A DNA stretch of 64,000 nt from positions 15,540,105 through 15,604,104 of the forward strand of contig CM119267.1 in the NCBI GenBank assembly GCA_051294375.1, given 5' to 3'. Under the pieces are notes generated by a model. That model saw only the letters and a program-made list of their open reading frames with translations, was not told the DNA's origin and ran no database searches. Shown in pieces: positions 32,680 through 49,536 of the stretch (the stretch's first letter is position 1; each line of letters begins with the position of its first letter). The translations under genes and the position numbers were made by a program. The stretch comes from Paraspadella gotoi (taxonomy: Eukaryota; Chaetognatha).

Positions 32680-34290
32680 TTATTGACACTTGTCAAGTTT
32701 GATTTTTTTCGCCGCCCTGAAAAAGTTTTTATGGGGCGTGCTTGACGGAGAGAAGGCAACAGAAGAGATACGTTTTTTTCGAATGGGGGTCGTAAAAGTT
32801 TCCGGTTTCTCTGAAGCTTCTTTGATTTTGTTTAGGCTCAGTTCTAATTCTGACGACTGGGTAATGGCGTAAGAAAAGATTTCTTGAGTGGCTAAAAAAA
32901 AAAATTATCTGCAGAAATGAACGTTAATTCAAAACAGCTTAATAAATGGCTTACCCTCATAAATGGCGCTCCCTCGATCATTATACATGAGGCTATTCAC
33001 AAACATCAAAAGAATTTCACGTTTGACTGTCTCAAAAGACGGCAGGATTCCGGTTCTAATTTTGGATTTAATAGTATTCACATCAACGGGAATTTTGACG
33101 ATTCTAAAATGAGACAAAAATAACGTCACGGATATTTGCGAGTATGTCACAACTTAAGCTGATAATTTATCGAAATAAAAATCACAATAAAAATACTAAC
33201 TTGGAATAATTAGGAGCCTCTTTGTCTTTGATTTTTCTTTCAAAAAGCACCCTGTGTCTATGGTCAAGAACCATTTCTAAATGACGAATAAGATTGGATT
33301 TAATAGGGTCCCTCTGGTTGCAATTTCTATTTGAATTTCTGTTAGGCTGGACATTTTTTCTCTCGGCATTATCATCATTCTTAGGCATTAAAACTTCCTC
33401 TTTAGCAAGGTTTTCCTCCACTTTTCTTGAGTCCGCCTCTCTATCAGCAACATCACGATTTTCAAGTAAATTTAGCTCTGGCTCAATCTCTGGAGTCAGA
33501 TCTTTGACGGCAGTTTGTTCTGCTTCAAGATATTCAGATAATCTCAAACAATCCTTATAGTCGGGATAAACTTCTTCATTTTGCCTAATATTAACGGTTC
33601 TCCGGGGATCACTTCTGTCGTTGCAACTTGGATCCTCAAAGTTAACGTTTATATCATCTTCGCAATGATCAGCTCCGATGGAACAACCAATGACGTTTTC
33701 TTGATTGCTATCATTTGGACTTTCAAAATCTAAATTATTTTCTTTGCTATAAAACAAATCATCTTTAGCAGAACAACTCCTATCACCATTATCATCAGTA
33801 ATAGTAAAATTATCAATGTCTCGTGAATCGTTTTTTATTTGACGTCCCTCAACATTTTCAAGATCTCTACTAAGGTCTAGATTGACGTAGTCATTCATAT
33901 CCATAGAAGTATTTTCAGGAGATATTTGGTCTTTTCTAGTTAAGAGACAAGTCTTCGATTGGCGGCACTGATCGATGACCTCGTCGGTAGGTTTTTCATA
34001 TCCTTCAACAACAATAGGAGCTTCGAGCGCGGCAACGTTTTCCTTCTCGCTATCGAAATCGTCATGAGACGCGCTGGAATCTGATCGCGAATTAAGGGAA
34101 TGCGCTCCAGGGACTTGAGAAGTAGTGAAGGCGTGATTAGTGACATCCGGAAATCGAGTCTTAAATCTTTGACAATGCAGGGCATTAATTTGTAGGGGCA
34201 TCGTGTGAGGCGAAGGATGAGGCGTCTTTAAGCGAGCAAGAGACCTTTGTAGGGCGCGTTCCCGATCGAACTCGATGGGTATAGGGTTGT
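32680..34290 (-). CDS. BRD8-like bromodomain reading frame
   Basis: Three exons: 34290-~33192, ~33113-32965 and ~32890-32680. The first ~350 residues are acidic, Asp/Asn/Ser-rich and unrecognised. A bromodomain follows: helix Z LEMVLDHRHRVLFERKIKDK, APNYSKIVKIPVDVNTIKSK, FETVKREILLMFVNSLMYND (with the acetyl-lysine-binding Asn in MYN). The IVxxPxDxxTIKxxI and REIxLMFxNxxMYN spacing is closest to BRD8, a subunit of the NuA4/TIP60 acetyltransferase. The tail is basic (TPIRKKRIS, FRAAKKIKL). The SANT-like N-terminal region of BRD8 is not seen. The start is uncertain: either Met at 34201, or no separate start because exon 1 splices in frame to the kinase upstream. Confidence 0.75.
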
Positions 34291-34350
34291 CTACAACAGT
34301 GAATAATTTTTTATTGGTTGAAAGACGTAAATCCAAATGCAGGATGCCGA

Positions 34351-39461
<5,111 letters not shown>

Positions 39462-39905
39462 AGTCGGATTATTAGTAAAAAAAGATGCTTTTAAAGTTTA
39501 ATATGACTGCAAAGAGGAATGTTGCGTTTGAGCGCTAAGCTATAAACAATTTTCCTTTAAAGCCAACGCTTTTCAAAAAGGAAAAACATGAAAAGAATAA
39601 CAAAAAGGCTGTGTTGAGTGTTCAATTTGAGAATCATCTTGTGAAACTTAAATTTTGAAGCAATAGAAAGCTATAAATGGTCAAAGCTAAAACTAATACC
39701 AACCTTATACCACCGAAAGTTGTCAGCGAGTTTTATCTCGCTTTCTCGCAAACAAATATTCAATTTGAAAACTAATATAACGACATTTTCATTATCGTTC
39801 ACAATGAATTCACATAATGGCGCAGCTTCCTCGCCTCTGACGTCGAGCACGCGGTTCCGCAATGAACGTCTTTCGCTCTTCTTTTACGTGCTGAGACTCT
39901 TCCCT
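39462..39905. other. spacer between OGDH and kinase
   Basis: AT-rich, no gene recognised. A 63-codon minus-strand frame (39671-39862) shows no known motif. Confidence 0.5.
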
Positions 39906-42900
39906 CTAAAGACTCATCGACTCTGCCAAAAACGTCCTTAATTCGTTGTAATGAGCAGCTTTGTTACCTGAAGGATAAATAAAATGTTTTTATGAAATAT
40001 CTTCATGTAATTAGAATTATCAAACTTGTAGAATTCAAATTGAAATCAGAGCTCAAACCCGTAGCCGTAGATGGAGAAACGTTCCTGCCAATGTAAGAGA
40101 TCCGGAACTTGTGCTCCACAGCGGTTTCGAAGCGAGGCTGAACGTATGTCCAGGCGCCCATATTTTTGTGCTCTTCCTGAACCCAAGCCACTTTAGCATT
40201 GGGGTATTTCGCGATTTCTGCAATCACGCCATCGTAAGGAAACGGGCAAATTTGCTCGAGACGCGCGATTGCGATGGAGTCGTTGAGTCCTAACGCGGAC
40301 ATCATACCATCATTAAAATTAAGACTAGTAAATATTAAATCGTAAAAGAAAATAACGAGCACTCACCGCGCGTCTCTCTCTCCTTCACCAAGTCGTAGTA
40401 AACTTTTCCGGAACAAAATAATAGTTTCTCGGCAGATTGAGGTTTTTTAGAGGCAAGACCGCCTTCTGGAATGAAGCGGACAAAGTGCGTCCCTGGAAGC
40501 ATATCGTCAAACGATGAGCGGGCGTCCGGGTGGCGTAGTAGGGATTTGGGAGACATGACCACCAGCTGGGTGTTAGGTATCAATCAACGATTTTAAATAA
40601 ATTCTACTTCAACGCAAAACAAAATCTGTGAAAAACCTCACCGGTTTTCGGAACGGCATAGTGACTTGTCTTCTCAAGGCGTGCATGTAGTTAGCTGGAG
40701 TCGTCGGATTAATCACAGACCAGTTGATTTGATGCAGCTGGTGCAAGGCCGCCGTCTCAGAGTCTTTCTCTTTTATCAAGTCTTTGGGAATTACGGCGGG
40801 ATCGTCAGAGGTCATCTGAAGAAAGCGCTCTAGTCTGGCGGAGGAGTGCTCCGGACCCATCCCTGCAATGGTTTGTAAATTAGTATGTATCGCGTCGGTT
40901 CGATTTTATAAATATTTAAGATTACCCTCGTATCCGTGCGGGAGGAGCAAGACCAATCCCGTCTGACGGAACCATTTGGCCTGGCCGGAAGCGATGAACT
41001 GATCGATGATGCATTGTGCAGTGTTGTGAAAATCGCCGAACTGAGCCTCCCATATGACTAGGGCGCAAGGGCTTGTCATGGAGTAACCTAACTCAAACCC
41101 GAGAACTCCGAACTCAGAGAGGGAGCTGTTGACCACCTGGTATTCGGCTATAAATAGAAAAAAATACGGACTTTTTTCCCCAAAATTCCACGATTCTCTT
41201 TTTCGGTCGCTCTTAATTTTGTTCTTCACCTTGATCTGGACTCAAACCGTTGAGAACATTAAGAATACTTTTGTCCTGATTCTGATCATGCAAAACGTGG
41301 TGTCGATGTGAAAAGGTTCCTCTCTCGACATCCTGTCCCGAGAGACGAACGTGGATGCCTTCCTTGAGCAGAGATCCAAAGCCGACAGCTTCGGCCATGG
41401 CCCAATCGACTTTACGACCAACGGCCATATCACCGCGAGCCTGAAAAAAGGGCACAGGGAAAAACCCAACGTTGGTTTTTGAGACATAACTTTAAACAAC
41501 ATCAAGCTCAAATCGATCCCTTCACTAGTAATGACGCTACTCTGAGATTCTCTCTCCAACACTCCTCCTTTCTTCCATACATCCCCGTTTTCTCACTCGC
41601 AGTATCTTCTTGATGCCTGGATGAGGTTTAAAGTTTTCGTCGGATATTGAGGAAAACTTTGAGAGGATGTCGGCGATGTTTTCCTCGGCTATTCCCGTTG
41701 GTTCGTGTTTCATCCGATCTGCTCCTCCATCGACGAAGAAATCATCCCAAGGAGAGTCGAGCCAGTCGCGGGAGTTCATCTGCTTAATGTCCTTTCCCGT
41801 CTCGTAAGATTGCTCGATAATTTCGTCGTATCGCTTCTTCTCCTCGAGAAATTCTTCCTTGTTCAGAACCTTGTCCGCTATCAATTTGTTACTATATTTT
41901 TCCAACGTCGGGACCTGCGCGACGAAATGTTAAAGTTAACTCGAACTTTGATGGATTGTCGTCACGGCTGTGAATTAACCTGATTCCCGATGCGTTTGTA
42001 CATCAGGGGTTGCGTGAACATAGGTTCGTCGATTTCGTTGTGACCGTTTTTACGATAGCTGACGATGTCGATGACAACGTCGCTTCCAAATGTATGACGG
42101 TATTCGGCGGCCACCTTGGGACAATGCGAGGGCGGGGTGAGATTTGATAAGGAAACATTATGAGATACATAACTAATAGGGTGAAAGTGAAAAAGAAAAG
42201 AAGCATAAAGAAAACAATTCTTTACACCAAACTCGATAACTACCTTAGCAACGTAAACCACGGCCTCGGGATCGTCCCCGTTAACGTGGAAAATGGGGGC
42301 GTTAACGACACGTGCCACGTCTGTATTAAGTGATTTACATTGAAATCTCTAGCAATTATTATAATCAACCAAAACACATGGGTGAGGCAAAAACAAACTT
42401 GCCGGTACAATAAGGAGACGATCGGGAAAAGCGCGGATCGGTGGTGAAGCCAATCTGGTTGTTAACGACGACGTGAACGCATCCGTGGGTCGTGTAGGCG
42501 GGTAAGTCGGAAAGATGGAATGTTTCGTATACTATGCCTTGGCCAGAGAAAGCAGCATCGCCATGAAGGAGTAGGGACATTACCTGGAATTATAAAAGAG
42601 AAAATACAAATTGGACATGCAAGAAAATAAAGAAATAATAATTTGCATTGAGAAAAGTTTTATATACGTACAATAAATATAAATAAATAATACAAGAAAT
42701 AATAATAAAAATTCCTACTTTTTTCCCATCTTTGTCTCCACGGAAGTATTGTTCGGCCCGGGTCTTGCCCTGCACGACAGGATCGACAGCCTCCAAGTGC
42801 GAAGGATTGGCCACCACGGATATTTTAATGTTTCGATTGGTCATTCGGTTGTGACGTTCGACCGAAGTACCAAGGTGGTACTTGACATCGCCACAGCCTA

Positions 42901-44479
42901 GAAAGGGGAAAAAGCATAAGTCAAACTAACGACAAAATCTCTCTGACAAAGTCTCCTTTACTCACAAACCTTCCTCATCCGGTTGTAACTCTGAACGGAA
43001 CTGGCTTAAAAGCTTTTCCAAAGGCATTCGAGCCACATTCGATAATACGTTCAACCTCCCCCGGTGAGGCATGCCGACGACAACACTTTCTATGCCCAAA
43101 ATGGAGGACTTATCAATGATGGCCTTAATAAGAAATGAGGAAAATACCGCTGATCGTATGATATGAATTGAGACCGAGGTGGGTATTCAGATATTTAAAA
43201 TACGAGAAGATGATTATTTTTTTCATCTCGTCACGAACCTTTAAAGCAGGAATCAAGACCTCGCATCCTTCAAGACCGAATCTCTTCTCCGATCGAAACT
43301 TTTTTGCCAAGAAGTTCTCAAACTGCGTGGCTCGAATGAGACGTTCCAAAATTAGTTTTCGCTCTTGGTTCGAGAACGTTTGACAATTGGGAGTCTCAAA
43401 CTTCTTCCGAATCCAGTCCACTTTCGCGTGGTCGTTTATAAAGGCGTATTCGCAGCCAATGTGGCCGCAGTAAACAGAGTCCAATCGGTTAATGATTTCC
43501 TGCAGAGACAACGTCTTTTCATCCCCTCCGATGTACGTAGTAGCCGGAAGTCTTGTTGAACGATGAAAGAAAAAAAAGTCAAAACAGGGGGGGGAAAAAT
43601 TACTTTCAAAGGAGGATAACTACGGTAATTTGTAATACTCAATTTGCAATAATGAGGGGACAGGGCTAACCGAAATTTTCTCTGCAAGTCGCCAACGTTG
43701 AGACCGTAACTCCTATAGCTGAGCTCCTCCAGCGCCTCGTTGTTCAAGTCGGCGCTACTGATGCCGAGCGGGTCGAGGTCGGCCATTTTGTGTCCGCGCA
43801 TTTGGTAGGAGCGGATGATAGCTTGTACGGAAAGATGATCATCCACTTCTCGTTGTGCGACCGGAACTGACGAAGGCAAGGACGGCGCAGTCGTCAAAAT
43901 TGACGTGAGGTTCTCCTCGCCTCGGAAAGGAAAAAAAATGAAGGAGTTTATTAGCGTGAATGGACCAAGTTTTCATTTGTCTTTCCATACCCGAGATCGT
44001 TGGCGGACTAACGTAGGCGGTTCCAGGAGATGCCCCGTTGGCCACCTTTTTAAAGTATACGTCCCAAGATTTGTGTACGCTATTGGGATCTATTCGCCAA
44101 GACTCGTACATCTCTTCGATGTAACTCGTCGAACTCCCGCTGAGAAACGGTTCGGCGGCGACGGCGGCAGCAGCCGCAGCAAAATGTTTTGAGTCGCCTG
44201 AGCCAAAAAGAATAGAGCAAATTATTTTTATATTTCAATCAACTGACGCTAAGGCAGATGCCAACCTGAAATCAGCCTTCTTGAACTGACATCCCTCGGG
44301 GCGCCCTCGTGAATGTCTTTGACTAGAAACGAGCTTATTGTTCGTGTAATAGACGACGATTTAGTCGCACACACTGTTCTCGCAGGACTTAAACACAGCG
44401 CCTCAAAGGAGCGGGGTAAACGCTGGGACAGTGATCGACCCTTACCCCTTCTCACCATACCTCTTGCGAGTCTGTACAT
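39906..44479 (-). CDS. OGDH: 2-oxoglutarate dehydrogenase E1 (OGDH), mitochondrial
   Basis: The thiamine-diphosphate E1 component of the TCA-cycle 2-oxoglutarate dehydrogenase complex. The N-terminus [20 protein letters not shown] is Arg/Ser-rich, as a mitochondrial presequence should be. Then come [64 protein letters not shown], the ThDP motif [20 protein letters not shown] with [14 protein letters not shown], and [20 protein letters not shown]. The C-terminal transketolase-like part has [40 protein letters not shown] and [20 protein letters not shown]. It ends [12 protein letters not shown]. More than a dozen exons with short introns are spread over 4.6 kb. An AG directly abuts the start codon. 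Confidence 0.96.
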
Positions 44480-45050
44480 CTTGTAAAATGAGGTTTTTAC
44501 GATTGGGACAAAGGGACATGCGTATACAGATATACACAAAAGCAACAAATTCAGGTCCGATCATACATCTGTACAAAAAAAAACAAAAAACCAGGGAATA
44601 AACACAAAAACAGTAAAAGGCTTTTAAAGTAACAAGGCTAGGTTTTGTCGACATTTAGTTTTTAACACTTTAACACTTAAAATTAAAAAAGAAAATATAA
44701 CCAACAACATATATATATGTATATAAAATAAACGAATTCTAAACTTGCCAGATGAAAATGTACAAAGCGAATAAAAACGGAAAATGTCCCTAACATACAT
44801 GTATGTTTGTATATGATCGCGGTTCCCAAAAGCTTGTATATTCTGGAAATTATCTTGAATAAATTTACTAGATGGCTTTTAAATCTTAGGTTCCCCTTAA
44901 AAAGTTCAACCCGACGCAAATACCGCCAATACAATATGGCGTGAGAAGCGGAAAGGAGGAAATAACTCTAAAGGAGTTGGTCTTTATTTTTGACCACTAA
45001 TCAGTTCTACTTTTTCACTTCACCATACTCAAAAATTTATAGGAAAACAA
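44480..45050. other. spacer between HSF1 and OGDH
   Basis: AT-rich, with short alternating at/gt runs near 44710 and 44800. No gene recognised. Confidence 0.6.
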
Positions 45051-46979
45051 TCACTGCAACCTAGGTGTAGATAATTCGTTGTCCTTCTTAGACTCCGGTG
45101 CGGGCAGACCCCGAGTGGAAGAGGTGACCGAGGGCCAAAGGAAAGGGCTGCATCCCGAGTTTCCGAGAAGGTCATCCAGAGCAATGGGCGTTCTCGGGTC
45201 GGTGGTAATGGGCCCATCAGGCATAAAAAGATTAAGAAGATCGGAGGGATCCATGTTGAGATCCGGTGATTGGGCGACGAGCATGTCCTTGATTGAGTCC
45301 AGTCCGGCGTCGACGTTATCAATCTGTTTGCTGAGAGAGCGTGCCAACCCGCGCGGGGATGGGGATTCCGCGGGACGCTGGTTCTGCTTGGCATCCTCGA
45401 CGTCTTCATCGTCGGCTACGCCGGACAAAAGAACGGCGGCGCCAAGAGGATCAGTTCTGCCAACAATCGAACGCGAATCCAGTTTGTCCGCCTCCTTGCG
45501 CTGGTCCAGCATGACCGGAAATTGTGAGATGAAATCGGTGAGCGTAGGAGTGTCGATGATTTCAGGAGTCTCTCCAGTCTCGGCGGCCTTGGAGACTCCG
45601 ACAGTGTGGGGCTCAGGCATTGACGTCTTCAAGAGCGGGAGATTTTTGGAGGCCGGGTGTCGGCCGGACCCGACGCTCGTCTTGAGGTTTTCGAGTCCCG
45701 GTTTCACCGAGTGATTCGCCGGAGATTTTTGGGATTTGGACGAAGAGGCGGGACTGGGCACAGAATGGATGCTCATTGCCGGCGACGGGGCCGCTCTAGG
45801 CTCGGCAGGGGAATCGGCGGGAGTGATAATCGGCATTGACTCTTCGGGCTTCGATCTTAACCCCGAATTGACGACGTAAGCGACGGCGTTGGGGTTGACC
45901 ATAGGTATCGTCGCGGGCGCGATCGCCACTTGAGGCACAGTTGGCCCTGTAGATACGCCGGCAGTTTGCATTAGAAGCACAGTGGAGCCATCTTCCGCCA
46001 ATGCCGTCGCGAAAGTAGGATGCGCGGATGCATGATGCATAGTGACAGGAGGTGGAACGGTAGGAGCGAGTCCACTGCCGAGCGTGGCTTTGGACGTCGA
46101 CGCGCCAGCTTGACCGTTAGAGGCGACAGAAGCCTCGTAAACCTCTAATGGGATTTCCCGGATTATGGGTCCTGTTTGCACCTCGGGCGAATCAAAAACG
46201 TCCTCAATGACTTCCAACGCCTTGTCGATGCTCGCGCTGGTTGTCGTCCCTTCAGTCGCGGCTCGTTTCGGCGCCTGGTCGATCATCAGAGCAGGCAACT
46301 TTCGTTTGCCGAGAGATATCGAGCCCCTCGGCCGACTAGTCGAACCGGAGACATTCGGCATGACAGAATGAACTATGAACTGAAGCAACTTGTGCGTTAC
46401 TTGTTGTTGCTTCAAGTGCTTTTGTCGCTGAGCCGCGAGTTCTTGCCAAAGAGTTCCGTTTTCTCTCTTTATGTGCAGCAATTGTTCATTGACGACGTCC
46501 TGTGTGGCTTGCAGCATTTTCAAACTCATCTCGAGGTTCTCTACCTTTTCCTCCATGTTGGCGCGCTCAATTAGAGCGTCCTGCTGCATTACGGCTACAG
46601 AGTTGTTAGAGTTGGGCTGAGCTACTTTGCGCTTGATTAGAGGCAGCATCTCGGGATGACCACGGACGAAAAAGTGATGCTGAAACTCCATATCCTCCCG
46701 GTCGACTTTAAGTCCACCCTGTTCGATGTTCAACACCTTGCGAAAGCCGTACATGTTGAGTTGACGGACGAAGGAAGAGAGATTGGAGTGCTTAAAGAAT
46801 AGCGGAAGAATTTCTTTCGCGAAGCGGGCGTGGTCGAAGAGGTGGAAGCTTCGACCGTCCACGCCCCAATTGATCAACTCGTTCGTTGCCTCGTCATCCA
46901 CCAGCGCCCACAACTTGGCGACGAAGGCTGGAACGCTGCCCGAGCCAGAGAAGTTTGGGTCAGGATCTGCCGACGTCAT
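45051..46979 (-). CDS. HSF1: heat shock factor (HSF1-like)
   Basis: Single exon, 642 aa. The trimeric activator of heat-shock genes. The winged-helix DNA-binding domain is at about residues 15-120: VPAFVAKLWALVDDEATNEL, FARFAKEILPLFFKHSN-like sequence, the recognition helix NLSSFVRQLNMYGFRKV, and FQHHFFVRGHPEMLPLIKRK. The HR-A/B oligomerisation coiled coil follows at ~130-210 (VENLEMSLKMLQATQDVVNE onward). The middle is Pro/Ser/Ala-rich regulatory sequence. The C-terminal acidic region (MDPSDLLNLFMPDGP, TPIALDDLLG) resembles activation segments. TLTDFISQFPVML might be an HR-C-like repeat. Vertebrate HSF genes have introns; this one has none. Confidence 0.94.
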   Translation of the reverse strand: MTSADPDPNFSGSGSVPAFVAKLWALVDDEATNELINWGVDGRSFHLFDHARFAKEILPLFFKHSNLSSFVRQLNMYGFRKVLNIEQGGLKVDREDMEFQHHFFVRGHPEMLPLIKRKVAQPNSNNSVAVMQQDALIERANMEEKVENLEMSLKMLQATQDVVNEQLLHIKRENGTLWQELAAQRQKHLKQQQVTHKLLQFIVHSVMPNVSGSTSRPRGSISLGKRKLPALMIDQAPKRAATEGTTTSASIDKALEVIEDVFDSPEVQTGPIIREIPLEVYEASVASNGQAGASTSKATLGSGLAPTVPPPVTMHHASAHPTFATALAEDGSTVLLMQTAGVSTGPTVPQVAIAPATIPMVNPNAVAYVVNSGLRSKPEESMPIITPADSPAEPRAAPSPAMSIHSVPSPASSSKSQKSPANHSVKPGLENLKTSVGSGRHPASKNLPLLKTSMPEPHTVGVSKAAETGETPEIIDTPTLTDFISQFPVMLDQRKEADKLDSRSIVGRTDPLGAAVLLSGVADDEDVEDAKQNQRPAESPSPRGLARSLSKQIDNVDAGLDSIKDMLVAQSPDLNMDPSDLLNLFMPDGPITTDPRTPIALDDLLGNSGCSPFLWPSVTSSTRGLPAPESKKDNELSTPRLQ

Positions 46980-46984
46980 CGCTA

Positions 46985-47022
46985 TAAAAAGCGACGCGAT
47001 GCGACGCGACGCGACGCGATCT
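46985..47022. repeat. GCGAC tandem repeat before HSF1
   Basis: A short tandem repeat of gcgac/gcgat units just upstream of the HSF1 start codon, in the presumed 5' UTR. It is strongly GC-rich against AT-rich surroundings. Confidence 0.8.
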
Positions 47023-47198
47023 CTTCACTTGGTTATTTTTTGGGTTGTATTTATTTTTCCAAAAACTGTCGTAATAAATAATAAACAAATCATTAACGAA
47101 CTAAAAAAAATAAATTACTTTAGTCTTATTTTACAAACGAAATGGGCAAAATAATAAAAATCTCTTCGAAACTTATGAGTACGACATAAGGTACAGAT

Positions 47199-49398
47199 TC
47201 ACTCCACGGAAAGATCCTCGAGATATTCGCCGGATTTAATCTTGTTGGGAGACATTTGCGACACGGCGCGCGCGAGATCGTCGTTGGAAATGGGTCGAAG
47301 ACTTTCCGCATTAACGGCTTCGCTGTTATCGGTAATCGAATTCCACCGCCAATCGCCGGCCCCGCCGCTTGAACGAAGAAATTCCCGGACCCGATACACC
47401 GCCGCGTTGCGACAAAGTTCCTGGAAAAGAAACATTTGAAAAAAGTTGAAGGCGAAGCCGAAGGAAACAAAAAAAAATCAATAATAACAAAAGGACGACC
47501 CCTCAAAATCTTCAATTTCGCCATCGAATTCGAAATCTTCAATTTCGCCATTTTAAAATTACCTTGAGGTCGGACCCTGAAAACCGGTCAGTCAACTTTG
47601 CCAGGGATTTGAGATCGACGTTATCATCGACATCTTCGTCTTCCAGAATAATCTTGAGAATGGAGAGACGTTGGTTGGCATTCGGCATTCCAATATAAAA
47701 CTTCAATGGCATGCGACGCATTATAGCCTCATCGAGGTCGGAAGGTCGATTTGTAGCACCTTTGGATAAATATGAAATTAAAAATTAAACGAATACCCAT
47801 GTAAAACGCATAAACTTGAACTGGTAAATTCAAGGTGTAAGTGGAACAGACTGATGGAGAAACAGACAGACCGTTAGACCGAAAAGTGACATATTTATAA
47901 AGTTGATTCGCGAGTACTCGCGGCGCAACTAAAAAGATAAATAAACGTTAATAGTGCCCAAAATAGTCCGTACCCATAATTATTACTCTACAGGAAAAAG
48001 TGTCAGTAGAGAGGCCATCCCAATGACTCATGAACTGCGTCTTCATCATCGCCGTGGCTTCGTGATCGGTAGCGTTTCGTCCTCGAAGTATGGAATCCAT
48101 CTCGTCGATGAAAATTATGGTTGGCTGAATCTATGAATTGAAAAAATCAATAAGTGTCATCAGTAAATTGATTTAGGGCTTAATTTAAATATAAAAACAA
48201 CCTAATGAGAAACAATTCTTAATTATCAAGTCAGAACTGATTACAATAATAAACATCAAACCATACGAAAATTGATGAAGCGAACTGAGAAAAAACAAAT
48301 AAATCGACACACCTTTAATGCTAAGCTAAACAAAGCTTCGACTCGTTTTTGGGATTCCCCGTACCATTTGTCCAACAAGGAAGACAAATTTATATTGAGA
48401 AAACGAGCACCTGAAAAAAAAAATACAAAAACAAAACTGAACTTGCACAAATTTGATGATTGATGAAACTCACCGGCTTCTTTGGCAGTCGCCTTCGCAA
48501 TCATGGTCTTGCCACACCCTGGTGGTCCATAAAGGAGCACCCCTTTTGGAGGCTGATGAGGTAAAATAAGAAAAACCCGCTCATGACATGTAACAAATGT
48601 TTAAAGTTTGTTCAGTGAACAATGTACAATGTACATTGTACATATTAGATATCTGAGTTCGTAGTGTAAACTGATGATAAAGGAGAGAAAATATGAGCGC
48701 TTTACCTGAAGCAACTTTGACTTTTTGAAAAGTCGCTCGTTTTTCAAGGGCAGAATGACGGTTTCTCCCAACTCTTCGATGACTTCGTCGAGGCCACCGA
48801 CGTCTTCGAAGCCAACTCGGATCGAGGATGGGTTGACGAGGTTTGACGCCAGGGCCAATTCCAGCTCGTTTAATTTGACGTCCTGTAACATAGATCGTAA
48901 TGGAATAAACGTTTTATTAAAAAGAAAACAATGAATGAAAGACGATAATTTGATACAGTAGGGACTTACCTTGATACCGATCTGATTCAAGAGTCTATCG
49001 GCCCGGTTCTGAGCCTCTTCTTTTTCTTTAGAGGTAGGATCCATGGCATCGACGGCCCATTGGAGGAGCCGCTTGGCGATCCACATGGTTAAACCCAAGA
49101 AGAGCATGTTGTGAACGAGACGAATCCCAAAATCCTTAAGCAGTTCCTTAGTTTCGGACAAATCCTCTTGTACAGGAACAAGGGCGTTGTTGGCTGTGAC
49201 GGCGTGAAGAGGGGGAGCGGGAAGCGGCGGCAAATCTGGTGGTCGACCGACTGTGATTGTCATATCGGAACCGGAAGGTCGGACGCTCGGATCCACGACA
49301 CCCGCAGCGGTTCCGGCCACAGTCGTGGAACTTCCGCGCAAGAGCCATGAAGCTAAAGCTTTTTTAAAGCCGGAGATAAAGTCTAGAGCGGCTTGCAT
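47199..49398 (-). CDS. ATAD1: ATAD1/Msp1, outer mitochondrial membrane AAA+ extractase
   Basis: A membrane-anchored AAA+ ATPase that pulls mislocalised tail-anchored proteins from mitochondria and peroxisomes. The N-terminal ~90 residues are Pro/Ala-rich. A membrane helix follows at [19 protein letters not shown]. The AAA domain has [40 protein letters not shown], Walker [41 protein letters not shown], Walker [37 protein letters not shown], and [20 protein letters not shown]. The C-terminus ends [10 protein letters not shown]. Six or seven exons. The N-terminal Pro-rich extension before the membrane helix is longer than in human ATAD1. Confidence 0.93.
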
Positions 49399-49536
49399 GG
49401 CTCGTGACGGGGGAGTTTCAAAACGTAAAGCTTAATGCTAATGATAACTTTTATGAAAATAATGCAAACAAATATTTAAAAAAATTGTTACCATGTAAAT
49501 AGCTAGAAAATTACGACAATTGCAAAATCATTCGTC

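Noticed and set aside
39671-39862. Small 63-codon gene between OGDH and the kinase
   Set aside because: It runs across the OGDH spacer, has no motif and no acceptor at its start; treated as noise.
45079-45714. 211-codon open frame on the plus strand
   Set aside because: It is antisense to HSF1 coding sequence and shows no motif; GC-rich coding regions here often leave open frames on the other strand.
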